From Candidatus Nanoarchaeia archaeon (GTDB taxonomy: Archaea; Nanobdellota; Nanobdellia; Woesearchaeales; UBA525), in NCBI GenBank assembly GCA_028279755.1, contig JANQNB010000013.1:1-64000 (forward strand): DNA of 64,000 bases, written 5' to 3'. A model generated the notes under the pieces. The model saw nothing but the letters and a program-made list of their open reading frames with translations. It made no database searches and had not been told where the DNA came from. Position numbers and translations under genes: made by a program. Of this stretch, positions 38,607 to 47,334 are shown one piece after another (the stretch's first letter is position 1; each line of letters starts with the position of its first letter).

Positions 38607-39476
38607 ATGAACGCCCTGCTCCTGGCACTATTCTCGGCAGTGATGCTCAGCATCGTCACCCTCTTGCTCAAGCGCGACCTGCAGCACGAGACAAACACGC
38701 AGACAGTCTCGATTTATGCTGTTGTCGCCGCTGCGGTCATGCTGCCGTTCATCTCGTATGATTTCGCTTTTCTCTTCACAGCGACTGGCTGGCTGATCCT
38801 GCTCAAGACTGGTGCGGTTGCGCTCTCGGTGTTCTGTCATACGCTCGCTTTGCAGCACCTGCCTGTGAGCATTTATGCGCCGTTGCGGAACATCAGCCCG
38901 ATCTTCCTGCTCTTCACCGGCGCGTTGCTCTTGGGCGAATATGTCAATGCGGTGCAGGTGCTCGGCCTGGTCATCATCATTACCAGTGCAGTTTTGTTGG
39001 ATGTTGACATCCGCAAGAAGCACATCATGAATCAAGTGCGTCGCTTTGTCAAGAATCCGGCAGTGCTCCTGCTGATCCTGTCTGCAATCAGCATCAGCTT
39101 CGCTCCCTTGCTCGATCGGATCATTCTGCGCAGCATCCTGCCGACTGACGCCTTGTTCTGGTATTTTGCCATTCTTGCTGTCATGTTCTGGGCGGTGCAC
39201 ATCGCGAAAGAGCGGCGCCTGCCATTTACCGGCCTGTCAAGAGCGGAGTGGGGCTGGCTCGCCCTAACCGGCGTGATGGTTGCCATCACTGACATCGCGA
39301 TCGTGACAGCCATCGCGCTTCCCGGAACCGCCTTGGTCGTGCTCATCGGCGTACGCCGCTTGAGCAATCTCTTCGCGACCCTGCTCGGCGGTCGCTTGTT
39401 CCACGAGGGCAACATCCTCTACAAAGGGATCTTATGTTTGTGCATGATTTTCGGAACGGTGCTACTCGTTTTGTAG
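38607..39476 (+). CDS. EamA/DMT-family transporter
   Basis: Ten-TM ORF; LALQHLPVSIYAPLRNISPIFLLFTGALLLGEYVN. Confidence 0.8.
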   Translation: MNALLLALFSAVMLSIVTLLLKRDLQHETNTQTVSIYAVVAAAVMLPFISYDFAFLFTATGWLILLKTGAVALSVFCHTLALQHLPVSIYAPLRNISPIFLLFTGALLLGEYVNAVQVLGLVIIITSAVLLDVDIRKKHIMNQVRRFVKNPAVLLLILSAISISFAPLLDRIILRSILPTDALFWYFAILAVMFWAVHIAKERRLPFTGLSRAEWGWLALTGVMVAITDIAIVTAIALPGTALVVLIGVRRLSNLFATLLGGRLFHEGNILYKGILCLCMIFGTVLLVL

Positions 39477-39487
39477 TAGCGCGCCTT

Positions 39488-39584
39488 GGTCATCACTGCG
39501 GCGCTTGTCGCATCAGCATTCGATGTGTGTCTGATTCAATGAGTCTGACCGGGTATCACTAACCGCGCCAAGGCAGTGATGACC
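39488..39584. repeat. 12-bp perfect inverted repeat flanking an ~73-nt spacer
   Basis: GGTCATCACTGC (39488-39499) / GCAGTGATGACC (39573-39584). Confidence 0.65.
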
Positions 39585-39589
39585 CAGAG

Positions 39590-39604
39590 GAAAGATTTAT
39601 ATAC
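39590..39604 (+). promoter_or_regulatory. TATA-box-like element upstream of the 39631 ORF
   Basis: AAAGATTTATATACCCCC about 30-40 nt upstream of the ATG. Confidence 0.5.
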
Positions 39605-39630
39605 CCCCTCGACCGGGTGTGACTCGTTCG

Positions 39631-39891
39631 ATGGCGACGTATGCAGTGACGAACCCGGATCAGTACTTCTACCTTCATGGTGGGGGCTCGCTCAGGAGTA
39701 TCGAGGAACTCTTCGCAGAATTGCAGACCATGGATCAGACCACGTTCCGGCATCATGTCAATCAGCAGCGCAACGATTTCGCGTCCTGGGTCCGCGATGT
39801 CATGGACGACCGTTTCTTAGCCAAGAACATCGAACTGACGCAAGACCGCGATCAGATGCTGAAATTGCTCTTCATGAACCTTTTTCGGTAG
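39631..39891 (+). CDS. DUF5752-like small protein
   Basis: FYLHGGGSLRSIEELFAELQTMDQTTFRHHVNQQRNDFASWVRDVMDDRFLA. Confidence 0.6.
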   Translation: MATYAVTNPDQYFYLHGGGSLRSIEELFAELQTMDQTTFRHHVNQQRNDFASWVRDVMDDRFLAKNIELTQDRDQMLKLLFMNLFR

Positions 39892-40390
39892 CGTCTTTTG
39901 GCGCGTAGAGAAGTTCTTTCGAGAAAAGGCACAAGGCTGCGTAGTCTGGTTGCGCTTGCATTGCGTCTGCACCTTGGAGATGGGTAACGAGCTCTCCTTC
40001 AGCGCCAGGTATGCCTAGGAATGCTCGGAGTTCTGTCACTTCGCCTTGCAGTTCATTCGGCATGATGCCGTTCTCAGGATCGGCGCGTTGCTCTGTGAAT
40101 AGGACTGTATAATGGCTGACCGGATTCATGAGCCATATCCGAAGCCGGCTGAGTTCAGTGGGTATGTCTCGTCGGGAGAACGAGGTTCCGTACTTTATCG
40201 TATCAGCATCAAAGCGGCCATTGCCAAGGTAGTGTTGAGGATCTGCTGACAAGAGTGGTGCCAGGAACCCTCTAGGCAGAGTGAACTCTGTTCTGTGGAC
40301 AGTCCAAGGCCCTTCATTGACTGGATTGACCTCTTTCAAGTAGAGAGCGACGTGGCGTGCAGCGGTTGGTGTACTGTTTGGAGCGGACAT
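39872..40390 (-). CDS. Hypothetical protein
   Basis: ORF with start MSAPNSTPTAARHVALYLKEVNP; same-strand array with 40401-44421. Confidence 0.6.
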   Translation of the reverse strand: MSAPNSTPTAARHVALYLKEVNPVNEGPWTVHRTEFTLPRGFLAPLLSADPQHYLGNGRFDADTIKYGTSFSRRDIPTELSRLRIWLMNPVSHYTVLFTEQRADPENGIMPNELQGEVTELRAFLGIPGAEGELVTHLQGADAMQAQPDYAALCLFSKELLYAPKDATEKGS

Positions 40391-40400
40391 GTATCTCACC

Positions 40401-40541
40401 TTAGTCTTCGAGAAAGATCTCTTTAGTAAGTTTTCGGATCTGGCGATCGGTCAGCGGCTTGATCTTCTGTCGCTTCTCTTTCTTCTGGAAGTGGCGCAAG
40501 AGCTTGCGCTCCCATTCCTGGAGCTTATAGACGGCGCTCAT
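40401..40541 (-). CDS. 46-aa basic small protein (not in ORF track)
   Basis: MSAVYKLQEWERKLLRHFQKKEKRQKIKPLTDRQIRKLTKEIFLED. ATGA overlap with the upstream gene's stop (40538-40541). Confidence 0.6.
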   Translation of the reverse strand: MSAVYKLQEWERKLLRHFQKKEKRQKIKPLTDRQIRKLTKEIFLED

Positions 40542-41116
40542 TCGCTCACCCCGAAATGCTGTTTGACATTGGCGTACACAGTTTCTCCGATGTGCCTGAA
40601 GACTTCTGCATAGCGCCGTGTTGCTTCAGGATGAGGTTTGTAAGTTGGCCATACCATAGGATCACGACCAGTCGATATCTTTCGCTGCACACCTTCAGGT
40701 GAAATCGCAAACTCCCATTCAAAACCTGGCAGCCAGCTGCTGGCACCGCTTTCCCTAACCTGGACTCTTGACGGCGTATCGGTGAGCTTGTCCCAAGGAT
40801 GAGCACTTGTTGTTGTCACTTCGCTTACAGTTTGGAATCTGTTCCCTTCTACAGTATAGTTGATGAACAATTCTGCACGGTATTCGCCCCACGAGGTCGT
40901 TTGTTCTTTGACAGTCTGATACACTAACATTGCACGAATTTGATGTGTTCCTTGCGGCATGATCTCGTCAAAAAGCTCTTTCTGCTCTATGAACTCAAGG
41001 GGGCCGACAGAAGAGACATCGAACAAGTTCCAGGTCCTGATCCGGTTATGAGCTGCGAGAATTTCAGCGATCTCGCGCGTATTCGGCACTTGGATGCGCG
41101 CTTTCATCCGCATCAC
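40538..41116 (-). CDS. Hypothetical protein
   Basis: 192-aa ORF overlapping the upstream 1102-aa gene by 4 nt. Confidence 0.65.
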   Translation of the reverse strand: MMRMKARIQVPNTREIAEILAAHNRIRTWNLFDVSSVGPLEFIEQKELFDEIMPQGTHQIRAMLVYQTVKEQTTSWGEYRAELFINYTVEGNRFQTVSEVTTTSAHPWDKLTDTPSRVQVRESGASSWLPGFEWEFAISPEGVQRKISTGRDPMVWPTYKPHPEATRRYAEVFRHIGETVYANVKQHFGVSE

Positions 41117-44100
41117 CTGTTGTGCAAGCGTCGGAGGACGTCTTGCTCCTTAAGGTAGCGGTAGAAGTTTGCTCTGTTCTTCGGCTTGTAGCCACGGCTC
41201 TTCTTGAAGTCAACAAGCACGTCTTGCAGGATCGCGACGTTGCGCGCGCTTTCCTTCTTGCCGTGCGTCTTCAGCACCTGGCGCATCTCGTGCGGTTCTT
41301 GCGAAACAAGTGCGCGGTCAGCTGCTTTCGATTGCACTGTCTTGGCCGGAGCCTTGGCAACCTTCGGCACGTTCTCCAGCCTGTTCAGGATCTTCTGTGA
41401 TTTGAGATAAGCGTAAAACTTTGCGCGGTTCTTCGGCGTGATCCGAGTTTTCTTGAACGCCGCGAGCGCTCGCTGCAGGATGACGATGTTCTTCTCTGTC
41501 TCGCGCTTGTCATGAGTCTTGAGCACTTGTCGCATCTCATGCGGTTCAGCTGACACAAGCGCACGGTCAAGTGCCTTACTGAGTGCTTCGCGCTGCGCCT
41601 TTGTCATGGTTCGCGCTTTCTTCACAGGTGCTTTCACTGGTTTCGGACGCGGCTTGCCTTGCAGCTTGCCCAGCACTTTCTGTTCCTTGAGGTAGCGGTA
41701 GAACTGCTCGCGGTTCTTTGGATTGTAGTCCTTGCGCGCCTTGAATCGTGCGAGAGCTTCTTGAAGGATGACGATGTTCTTCTCGGTTTCGCGCTTGCCG
41801 TGGGTACGCAGGATCTGCTTCATCTCGTGCGGCTCAGCTGACACAAGCGCACGATCAAGCGCCTTGCTCAACGCCTCGCGCTGCGCTTTCGTCAAGGTGC
41901 GTGCCTTCTTCACAGGAGCTTTCTTGACTGCTTTCTTCTCGCCGAGCTTGCGGACCTTGCCGCCAGCGACGACCGTGTGCACTGCTCTTGTTTTTTTCTC
42001 GCCGACGCGCTTGACCTCGCCCTTCTTGGTCACGACGGTGTGCACGACGCCACCGCGCGGCTTGCGTGGAGGCTCAAGCACTGTCGCGTACGGGACGCGT
42101 GTCCGTGGCGCCAGGCACAGGAGGCTGATAAGCACGAGCGCGAGCAGGATGATCAGGACAAGGATCATCGTGATCTGGAAGCAGTAGCGGGCGTGCCATT
42201 GCAGGAAGCTGAGCTCCTTGCGTCGCAGGACGTTCAGGCCCATGATCGGGCTGTCGTCGATGCCGCCGCGCTGGTCGCTTGCAGTGAACACGATCCTGTC
42301 GGTGCCTGCCCAGTTGTGCTCTGGGATCAACGTCGCCTTGTTGCCATCGATAACAACCGCGATGTTCGCTGGCTGCGTGGCTGTGTACTCCAGCCAGTCC
42401 CTGTCCGGGTCCTCGAAGTAGCGGTCGAGGTCGAGCTCAAGACGCTCGTTCTCATACCATTGGAGGATGAGTCCTGAATTGTCATCGAATGGCTCTTCGT
42501 AGAGGTCTGCTTTCTCCGGCATCGGGGTGCCGAAGAGCATGACTGCTGCGACGATGAGCGCGATGACGAGGATGGTGCGCGTGACGACAAGGCCGGTGCT
42601 GGTGAATGGCCTGCTCTTGTTCCTGGCCAGCATGCTTGCCAGCACGATGATGCTGATGATCGCGAATGCGAGCAGCACGATGGTCATCCAGAAGCATGGC
42701 GACAACGAGCCGTAGTCGTAGTAGACGATGCTTCGCCACGTGTGGGTGAGCCAGCTGACATGCTTGAACTGGGTGAAGAACGGTTCGTAGTATGTCAGGT
42801 TCAGCTCGTGCGTGAGCGTGATCGTGCTGAGGTACTTGCCGTCGAAGTAATCGCTGATATTGTGCTTGGTGACAAGGTGCAGCACTGCTTCCTCGCCTGG
42901 CTCTAGCGTGATCGTGTCTTCGAGCAGGCCTGCGTAGAGCTGTCCTTCGATGTCCACGCTGTACACGCCGCCTTCGAGGCCGATCGCCTTGACGATGAAC
43001 GGCACGACTGTGCGCTCTTCGTCGATCCTGATCGTGGTCGTGTCTGCATCGACTGCGTGGCACGTGCGCTGTGTCTGGCTCTCCACCTTGAACGTCACGG
43101 TCTCGGTGATGTCCGGGTGGGTGTTGAGCATGACTGTCACAGGGATCTCATAAGTTTCGTCAGTGCACGGCAGGCTGGCGTGGAACTGCACGTTCCTGTT
43201 CTCGCTCGGTTTCAAGCGGATCGTCTGCTCTTCCGGCATGAACCAGTCCGGGCCCTGTACGATGAGGTTGTAGGTCTCTTCTGTCTGTCCTGCGTTGTGG
43301 ATGTTCAGGTCGTAGACCTTGTCCTTGCAGCAGGTCGTGTCAGTGTAGACGCCGTCCTGGCCTTCGAGGCCGACGAAGCCGAGCTCAAAGGCGAAGCAGT
43401 CGAAGACGTCGAGTTCGATCTCGCGCTCCTTCTTGATGTCGCCGAGGTCGCTGTTGACCCTGATCGTGATGCTGTGCTTGCCTTCCTGTCCTTTCTTCGG
43501 CTGGAGCTCCAGGGTGATGTTCTTGGTCTCCAGGCCTTCGAGGTGGAGGTCTTTGACTTCGTACTCGACAAAGCCCGGGCCGGTGACGATGACGTCGAAG
43601 TCGTTCGGCACGTCGATCATGTTCCTGACCTGGAAGGTGTATTCGCTGCCGACACGGCTGCAGATCTCTGTCTGCGTCACAACCACGATCTCGTGGTCGT
43701 ACTGGTTCTCGATGAAGACGTATTCGACGCGCTTTTCAGTGACACGGTTGCGGTCGCTCGTCACAGTGAATGGGATCTCGACGTCGCCGAACAGGCTGAC
43801 CGGCGGCGTGATCGTCACGTTGAACTTGACGCTCTGGTCTGGCACGAGGAAGAAGCTTGCCTGCTCCATCGTTGCGTGCTCGTTGAAGCTGCCCAGATCG
43901 AGCGTGAACGTATCCGGGAACTCTGCCACGTTCTTGAGGGTGAGCTGGTAGTGGAGCGGCTCGCCGATGTTGCTCTTGTTCTTGCCGCCCTCGACTGTGA
44001 GGAAGACGTTCTGGCACTTCTTGACATCCAGGGTTCGGGTCACGAGTCGCTCGCGGCCGTAGGTGCTCGCCACCTTGATAGTATAGGAATAGACGCCGAA

Positions 44101-44421
44101 GGCTGAGCAGCCCGGCTCTGCGTAGACAAGCACGTCCTGGTGCTCTCCTGGCGCCAAAGTGATCTCTTCGACGCTTGCGTGATACCATTCCGGCTGCTCG
44201 CTCAGAACTGAAACGCGATAGCTGGTGTAGAAGTTGCCTGTATTGGTGATCGTGATCAGGTCTGCGCGGTTCTCGCACGCGCAGGCTTTGACTGTGTCTG
44301 CATACGGGCTGCTGACTGCGAAATCGTTGCTGTACCGGTTGACGACGAGCTCAGCGCTGACTGCGTTGACGACTGTCAAGAAGGCGAGTATGATGCCGAT
44401 GATGATCCAGGTGAGCCTCAT
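41113..44421 (-). CDS. Large surface protein: extracellular beta-sandwich (NEW3/COG1361-like) region, three TM segments, three cytoplasmic basic helical repeats
   Basis: Signal/TM start; repeated Ig-like NITL-LKPxE segments; TMs at WMTIVLLAFAIISIIVLASML, TILVIALIVAAVMLF and ITMILVLIILLALVLISLLC; C-terminal triplicated ALSKALDRALVSAEPHEMxQxLxTHxKRETEKNIVILQ. Confidence 0.8.
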   Translation of the reverse strand: MRLTWIIIGIILAFLTVVNAVSAELVVNRYSNDFAVSSPYADTVKACACENRADLITITNTGNFYTSYRVSVLSEQPEWYHASVEEITLAPGEHQDVLVYAEPGCSAFGVYSYTIKVASTYGRERLVTRTLDVKKCQNVFLTVEGGKNKSNIGEPLHYQLTLKNVAEFPDTFTLDLGSFNEHATMEQASFFLVPDQSVKFNVTITPPVSLFGDVEIPFTVTSDRNRVTEKRVEYVFIENQYDHEIVVVTQTEICSRVGSEYTFQVRNMIDVPNDFDVIVTGPGFVEYEVKDLHLEGLETKNITLELQPKKGQEGKHSITIRVNSDLGDIKKEREIELDVFDCFAFELGFVGLEGQDGVYTDTTCCKDKVYDLNIHNAGQTEETYNLIVQGPDWFMPEEQTIRLKPSENRNVQFHASLPCTDETYEIPVTVMLNTHPDITETVTFKVESQTQRTCHAVDADTTTIRIDEERTVVPFIVKAIGLEGGVYSVDIEGQLYAGLLEDTITLEPGEEAVLHLVTKHNISDYFDGKYLSTITLTHELNLTYYEPFFTQFKHVSWLTHTWRSIVYYDYGSLSPCFWMTIVLLAFAIISIIVLASMLARNKSRPFTSTGLVVTRTILVIALIVAAVMLFGTPMPEKADLYEEPFDDNSGLILQWYENERLELDLDRYFEDPDRDWLEYTATQPANIAVVIDGNKATLIPEHNWAGTDRIVFTASDQRGGIDDSPIMGLNVLRRKELSFLQWHARYCFQITMILVLIILLALVLISLLCLAPRTRVPYATVLEPPRKPRGGVVHTVVTKKGEVKRVGEKKTRAVHTVVAGGKVRKLGEKKAVKKAPVKKARTLTKAQREALSKALDRALVSAEPHEMKQILRTHGKRETEKNIVILQEALARFKARKDYNPKNREQFYRYLKEQKVLGKLQGKPRPKPVKAPVKKARTMTKAQREALSKALDRALVSAEPHEMRQVLKTHDKRETEKNIVILQRALAAFKKTRITPKNRAKFYAYLKSQKILNRLENVPKVAKAPAKTVQSKAADRALVSQEPHEMRQVLKTHGKKESARNVAILQDVLVDFKKSRGYKPKNRANFYRYLKEQDVLRRLHNR
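41116..41905 (-). repeat. Three tandem ~75-80-aa protein repeats also visible at DNA level
   Basis: CTCATGCGGTTCAGCTGACACAAGCGCACGGTCAAGTGCCTT and CTCGTGCGGCTCAGCTGACACAAGCGCACGATCAAGCGCCTT are near-identical copies; the third copy is more diverged. Confidence 0.8.
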
Positions 44422-44430
44422 TCATCCACC

Positions 44431-45516
44431 TCAATAGTAACTCTCGTAATCGTCTTCCGGTTCTTTCGGCTTCTCGTCCTCGTTGAGCTTCTTGTACGCG
44501 ACAATGCCCGCGCCCACGATGAGGCCGAGCACGATGATGATCAGCGCGAGCTGGATGGCGCTGGTCAAGACTGTGGCGAGCGGCGCGCGCACGCTCTTGA
44601 TGACGCGCAGGCCGAGCACGCTCTCGTGCACATTGCCTTCGCTCTCGAGGAAGAGATGCAGTTCGTTCCTGCCGACCGGTGCGAAGTTCTCGCTGTCCAC
44701 ATACAGATAGACAGTGTGGTCCCGGCCTGCTGGGATCGTGAAGGTGCTGCTCGGATCGATGCGGTACGTTCCGATGTGATTGATGTCCTGAATGCTGAGG
44801 TGATAGGTCTTCGCCTCGCCGTTCAGGTTCGTGACTTTGATGGGATAGATGACCCGCTCGCCCTGCTCGATCTCCTGGTGGGTGATGGTCTCGAGGATCG
44901 AGTTGTCGAGCGTGTTTGCTCCTGGTTCGCAGAAGCCAGTATTCTCAACGACAGTGAAGCGCTGGTACGCGACCTGTGTATAAACCTGGCTGCCTTCCTT
45001 GTGGTCAGTCGTGAATGTCAGGCGGTATTGTCCTGGTGTGGCACATCCTGGCGCTTTGAGCACGAATTCGACGACGTGCTGCTCGAGCGGCTTCATGCTG
45101 TCGACCATGGTTGACAGGTCGATGTCGAGCTCGTGCGAGCGCACGCGTGCCTGGATGTCCTCTATCTCATAGGGCTTGTTGTTGATCAGCTGCACGCGGA
45201 CCGTGAAGAAGGTCGCTTGCTTGACCTGGGTGCCTGGATCGAGGTTGACGCTCACGACCAGGAGGTCGCAGGCGTCGCCGATGCCGTTCCGGTTCGTGTC
45301 TCGCTGGTCGCTGTTCGGCGTGTATTTGCAGTTGTCAGTGAAGTCGTCGAAGCCGTCGCAATCCCCGTCCTGGACCATGCCGTTCTCTGTGTTGATGGCG
45401 CAGCCGTTCGTTGGCAGGCCGTTCAGCATCTGGCCCGGAGTGCTGGGAAAAGCCAAAGCGAAGCTCGTTGCCAGAATAGCGATGATAAGGATTGTGATAA
45501 CTCTGTTAACCCCCAT
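44431..45516 (-). CDS. Secreted, C-terminally TM-anchored surface protein with TSP3-like calcium motif
   Basis: DGDCDGFDDFTDNCKYTPNSDQRDTNRNGIGDACD; C-terminal TM SAIQLALIIIVLGLIVGAGIVAY. Confidence 0.75.
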   Translation of the reverse strand: MGVNRVITILIIAILATSFALAFPSTPGQMLNGLPTNGCAINTENGMVQDGDCDGFDDFTDNCKYTPNSDQRDTNRNGIGDACDLLVVSVNLDPGTQVKQATFFTVRVQLINNKPYEIEDIQARVRSHELDIDLSTMVDSMKPLEQHVVEFVLKAPGCATPGQYRLTFTTDHKEGSQVYTQVAYQRFTVVENTGFCEPGANTLDNSILETITHQEIEQGERVIYPIKVTNLNGEAKTYHLSIQDINHIGTYRIDPSSTFTIPAGRDHTVYLYVDSENFAPVGRNELHLFLESEGNVHESVLGLRVIKSVRAPLATVLTSAIQLALIIIVLGLIVGAGIVAYKKLNEDEKPKEPEDDYESYY

Positions 45517-45568
45517 TGTATCGCCGTGGAAGAAGGAATAATTTATAAAGGTTCTGGTTCTTTAACTA

Positions 45569-46054
45569 TTATAGAGTGGTGATAGGATTGGGGTTCCCGT
45601 TCTTCAAAGCCAAAGCCAGGGCGCGATCGTAGGCAGCGTGCAAGTTGGTCTGATTCATGCCGTAGAACGAGGGAGTGTCTATGACGCGGTCAGGGGGAAA
45701 GCAGAGATGGGGCTTATCGTCAATGATCACATAATCACTGGCACGACCAGGGAGCTTGTCCAGATCCTTGCTCGCAGACGGCACGTAGAACCAGGGTGTG
45801 GGCGACACCACGCCGCGCTCGACAGGATGGAAGGCGCGTCCGCCGATAATGGCGAAGAAATACTCTTGCCAGTCTTGTTGCTCCACCACCTTTCGCACAT
45901 CTCTGGCAGGTCCTGTTGACCAGCAGAAGACCCGGGCAAAATCGTGCTGTGCACGCTCAAGCACGGCTCGCGCTTGCGGATGAATAATAGGGAATAAGTA
46001 TGTAGAGATCAGCACACCTTCCAGATCGAATATCAGTGTGCGACGGGTCAGCAT
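45569..46054 (-). CDS. HAD-like (FCP1/NIF-like) protein with DLE variant of motif I
   Basis: TLIFDLEGVLIST; FCWSTGPARDVRKVV; DYVIIDDKPHLCF. Confidence 0.65.
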   Translation of the reverse strand: MLTRRTLIFDLEGVLISTYLFPIIHPQARAVLERAQHDFARVFCWSTGPARDVRKVVEQQDWQEYFFAIIGGRAFHPVERGVVSPTPWFYVPSASKDLDKLPGRASDYVIIDDKPHLCFPPDRVIDTPSFYGMNQTNLHAAYDRALALALKNGNPNPITTL

Positions 46055-46059
46055 TCAGA

Positions 46060-47166
46060 TCACTTACGCTTCCGTCGCTCCGCCTTATGCAAGAAGATGC
46101 CGATAGCTGTAACGATGATGATGAGCACGACGATGACGATGCCCAGCTGCGTGTAACGCTGCGCGCTCGGGCCTGGCTCGTCCTGCTTGATCCGCGCTTT
46201 GAGCAGGACCTGCTGCGCGTCCGCCTTGCTGCGAAGCGTGAGCAGGAAACCGTGTTCGCCTTCTGCGTCGTCGTTAGCATAGAGGACGATCTCGCCTTCG
46301 CGGCTCTCGCCCGCCGGCACGACGATCAAGGAGCGCGGCCTGATCTCATAATTGCCCCATTCCTCAGTGCCTTCGATGGTGAGCACGTAAGCTTGTCCAT
46401 ACGGCTCTGCATTCACGATCGTGAACGGGTAGACGCCGCCATTCTCCTTGTCCACGTCCTGGATGTCGAGGATGTTGATGATGCTCTTGAAGTCTGGCAG
46501 GCCTTGCTCGCACATCCCTGAGCTGACCGCTCCCATCTTTGTCGGGATGTAGAAGAATTCCTGCATGCCAGGGCCAGCCGGGAATTCGACGAAGAGGACG
46601 ACGTCGTAGTCTTTGGCTCGCACGCAGTTCGGCAGGCGCATGTAGAAGACATAGCGTCCTTGCTCTCCTGCTTCGATGCGGTCGACGTATTCCTTCATCT
46701 CAAGGCCGAGTTCCGGCACTTGGACAGTGAGCTGCACGTTTCGGAGCTCGAATGCGCGATAGTTGGTGAGTGTTGCGGTGACAGTGAACGAGCGGCCTTC
46801 CATGACACCTTGCGGATCGATGTCGATCCTGTCGACGATGAGGTCGCAGTCGTCGCCGACGTTGTTCTGGTTCTGGTCAGTCTGTGTCGGGTTCGGCACG
46901 CCGATGCAGTTGTCGACGATGTCTGGCGCCTTGTCGCAGTCAAGGTCTTCCAGCAGGCCTTTGCCTGTACTGATGAAGCAGCCGCCAAAGGTCTGGCGCG
47001 GCGCGAACGGCGGGGTTGCGTGGCTCTTGTTGTTCTCTTCCCAGTCTTCCTTCCAGTCGATCCAGTCGTCGCCACCGTATGGGCCGTAATAATCGTGGTA
47101 GACGTCAGCCAATGCCATGGGCGCGCTGAGCGTCAGAATGATGAGGAATGTAAGGAAGGCCTTCAT
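46060..47166 (-). CDS. Paralog of 44431-45516: TSP3-like motif, C-terminal TM
   Basis: DLDCDKAPDIVDNCIGVPNPTQTDQNQNNVGDDCD; C-terminal TM QLGIVIVVLIIIVTAIGIFLHKAERRKRK. Confidence 0.75.
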   Translation of the reverse strand: MKAFLTFLIILTLSAPMALADVYHDYYGPYGGDDWIDWKEDWEENNKSHATPPFAPRQTFGGCFISTGKGLLEDLDCDKAPDIVDNCIGVPNPTQTDQNQNNVGDDCDLIVDRIDIDPQGVMEGRSFTVTATLTNYRAFELRNVQLTVQVPELGLEMKEYVDRIEAGEQGRYVFYMRLPNCVRAKDYDVVLFVEFPAGPGMQEFFYIPTKMGAVSSGMCEQGLPDFKSIINILDIQDVDKENGGVYPFTIVNAEPYGQAYVLTIEGTEEWGNYEIRPRSLIVVPAGESREGEIVLYANDDAEGEHGFLLTLRSKADAQQVLLKARIKQDEPGPSAQRYTQLGIVIVVLIIIVTAIGIFLHKAERRKRK

Positions 47167-47334
47167 TGCTCCATCAATTAACCGGCCAGTATTTAAAAAC
47201 TTTTCTAATAATTAGCTACTGTGTAGTAGTTATTAAGGATGTTGATATTATTTCCATATGGAATATATATTGATACTAGAATATGCCTTATTGCATATTA
47301 CTAAGAGTCATGTCAAAGAATTGTGGCCAGTTGT

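Noticed and set aside
38407-38610. 67-aa + strand ORF overlapping tRNA-Trp
   Set aside because: It is the antisense of a confidently identified tRNA gene.
39481-39590. C/D box sRNA (GTGATGA and CTGA boxes near 39530-39580)
   Set aside because: Box order and spacing do not fit on either strand; the inverted repeat is the clearer signal.
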